A DNA stretch of 5,213 nt from Clostridia bacterium. GTDB taxonomy: Bacteria > Bacillota > Clostridia > Oscillospirales > UBA644. The stretch spans positions 1-5,213 of the forward strand of contig JAFPBP010000088.1 of the NCBI GenBank assembly GCA_017424085.1. The letters run 5' to 3'. Shown one piece after another: positions 4,942 through 5,213 of this stretch. Made by a program: the position numbers and the translations under genes. Each line of letters begins with the position of its first letter. The stretch's first letter is position 1. The notes under the pieces are model-generated. The model made no database searches. It saw only the letters and a program-made list of their open reading frames with translations, and had not been told where the DNA came from.

Positions 4942-5213
4942 ATGAAGCTGTTTATCATCCGACACGGCGCTCCGAACTACGCAAAGGATACCCTGACGGA
5001 GCAGGGGTGGAGGGAGCAGGAATTGCTGACTCCGTTTTTGGTGGCAAAAAAGCCCGACGTGGTCTGCCTCTCGTCCTTGGGACGGGCGCAGGAGACGGCG
5101 AAGGGGTTGCTGCGGGAAACGGGGATCCGTCCGTTGGTGTTTCCTTGGCTCTGTGAATTCGATCAGCGCCTGCCCGAGCCCTTTGCCGAGCGTTGTCCGT
5201 GGCATCTGAATCC
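4942..5213 (+). CDS. Histidine phosphatase family protein (phosphoglycerate-mutase-like), N-terminal part
   Basis: The first 90 codons of a gene that runs off the right edge. MKLFIIRHGAPNY opens with the RHG motif (residues 7-9) of the histidine phosphatase superfamily. H8 is the expected phospho-accepting nucleophile and R7 a phosphate-binding residue. LTEQGW (18-23) and SSLGRAQETA (44-53, with the second conserved Arg at 48) match the family's next conserved blocks. The family includes cofactor-dependent phosphoglycerate mutases, alpha-ribazole phosphatase (CobC) and many broad phosphatases. Substrate cannot be assigned, and the C-terminal catalytic His and Glu lie largely outside the window. 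AGGAGGGAG (4925-4933) precedes the ATG. An in-frame GTG at 4933 overlaps that site and is too close to be the start. Confidence 0.88.
   Translation, partial: MKLFIIRHGAPNYAKDTLTEQGWREQELLTPFLVAKKPDVVCLSSLGRAQETAKGLLRETGIRPLVFPWLCEFDQRLPEPFAERCPWHLN

Overview
This window looks like ordinary chromosome from a low-to-mid-GC Firmicute, most likely a fermentative, gut-type Clostridia lineage. That placement is inference from four things: near-consensus vegetative promoters (TTGACA/TATAAT), strong AGGAGG-type ribosome binding sites, GC-rich genes separated by AT-rich gaps, and a gene set resembling the Firmicute tmcAL(ylbM) / ackA / yceD(ylbN) / rpmF neighbourhood. I see no phage, insertion sequence, CRISPR array, tRNA or rRNA.

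Layout. Positions 1-306 (minus strand) hold the N-terminal part of tmcAL, the tRNA-Met cytidine acetate ligase. The 144-bp gap to ackA carries two promoters that face each other, one for each divergent gene. ackA (acetate kinase, 451-1686, plus strand) follows and ends at a strong intrinsic terminator (1704-1741). Next is a translationally coupled pair of membrane-associated proteins of unknown function: a YetF-type DUF421 protein (1787-2428) and a DUF4363-like protein (2425-2808). galK (galactokinase, 2902-4083) has its own consensus promoter and a palindrome at the expected transcription start. A further strong promoter (4102-4129) drives yceD (DUF177, 4178-4606) and rpmF (ribosomal protein L32, 4646-4840). 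The window ends inside a histidine-phosphatase-family gene (from 4942).

How the genes fit together. AckA makes ATP and acetate from acetyl phosphate and ADP. TmcAL uses ATP and acetate to acetylate the wobble cytidine of elongator tRNA-Met. The facing promoters could therefore tie a fermentation enzyme to a tRNA-modification enzyme that uses its products. yceD-rpmF is the conserved ribosome-related pair. The DUF421/DUF4363 pair and galK sit between ackA and yceD and look like lineage-specific insertions into an older neighbourhood.

No undescribed system is evident. The most unusual items are the symmetric facing promoters at 356-429, the uncharacterised DUF421/DUF4363 pair, and the palindrome at the galK start site.
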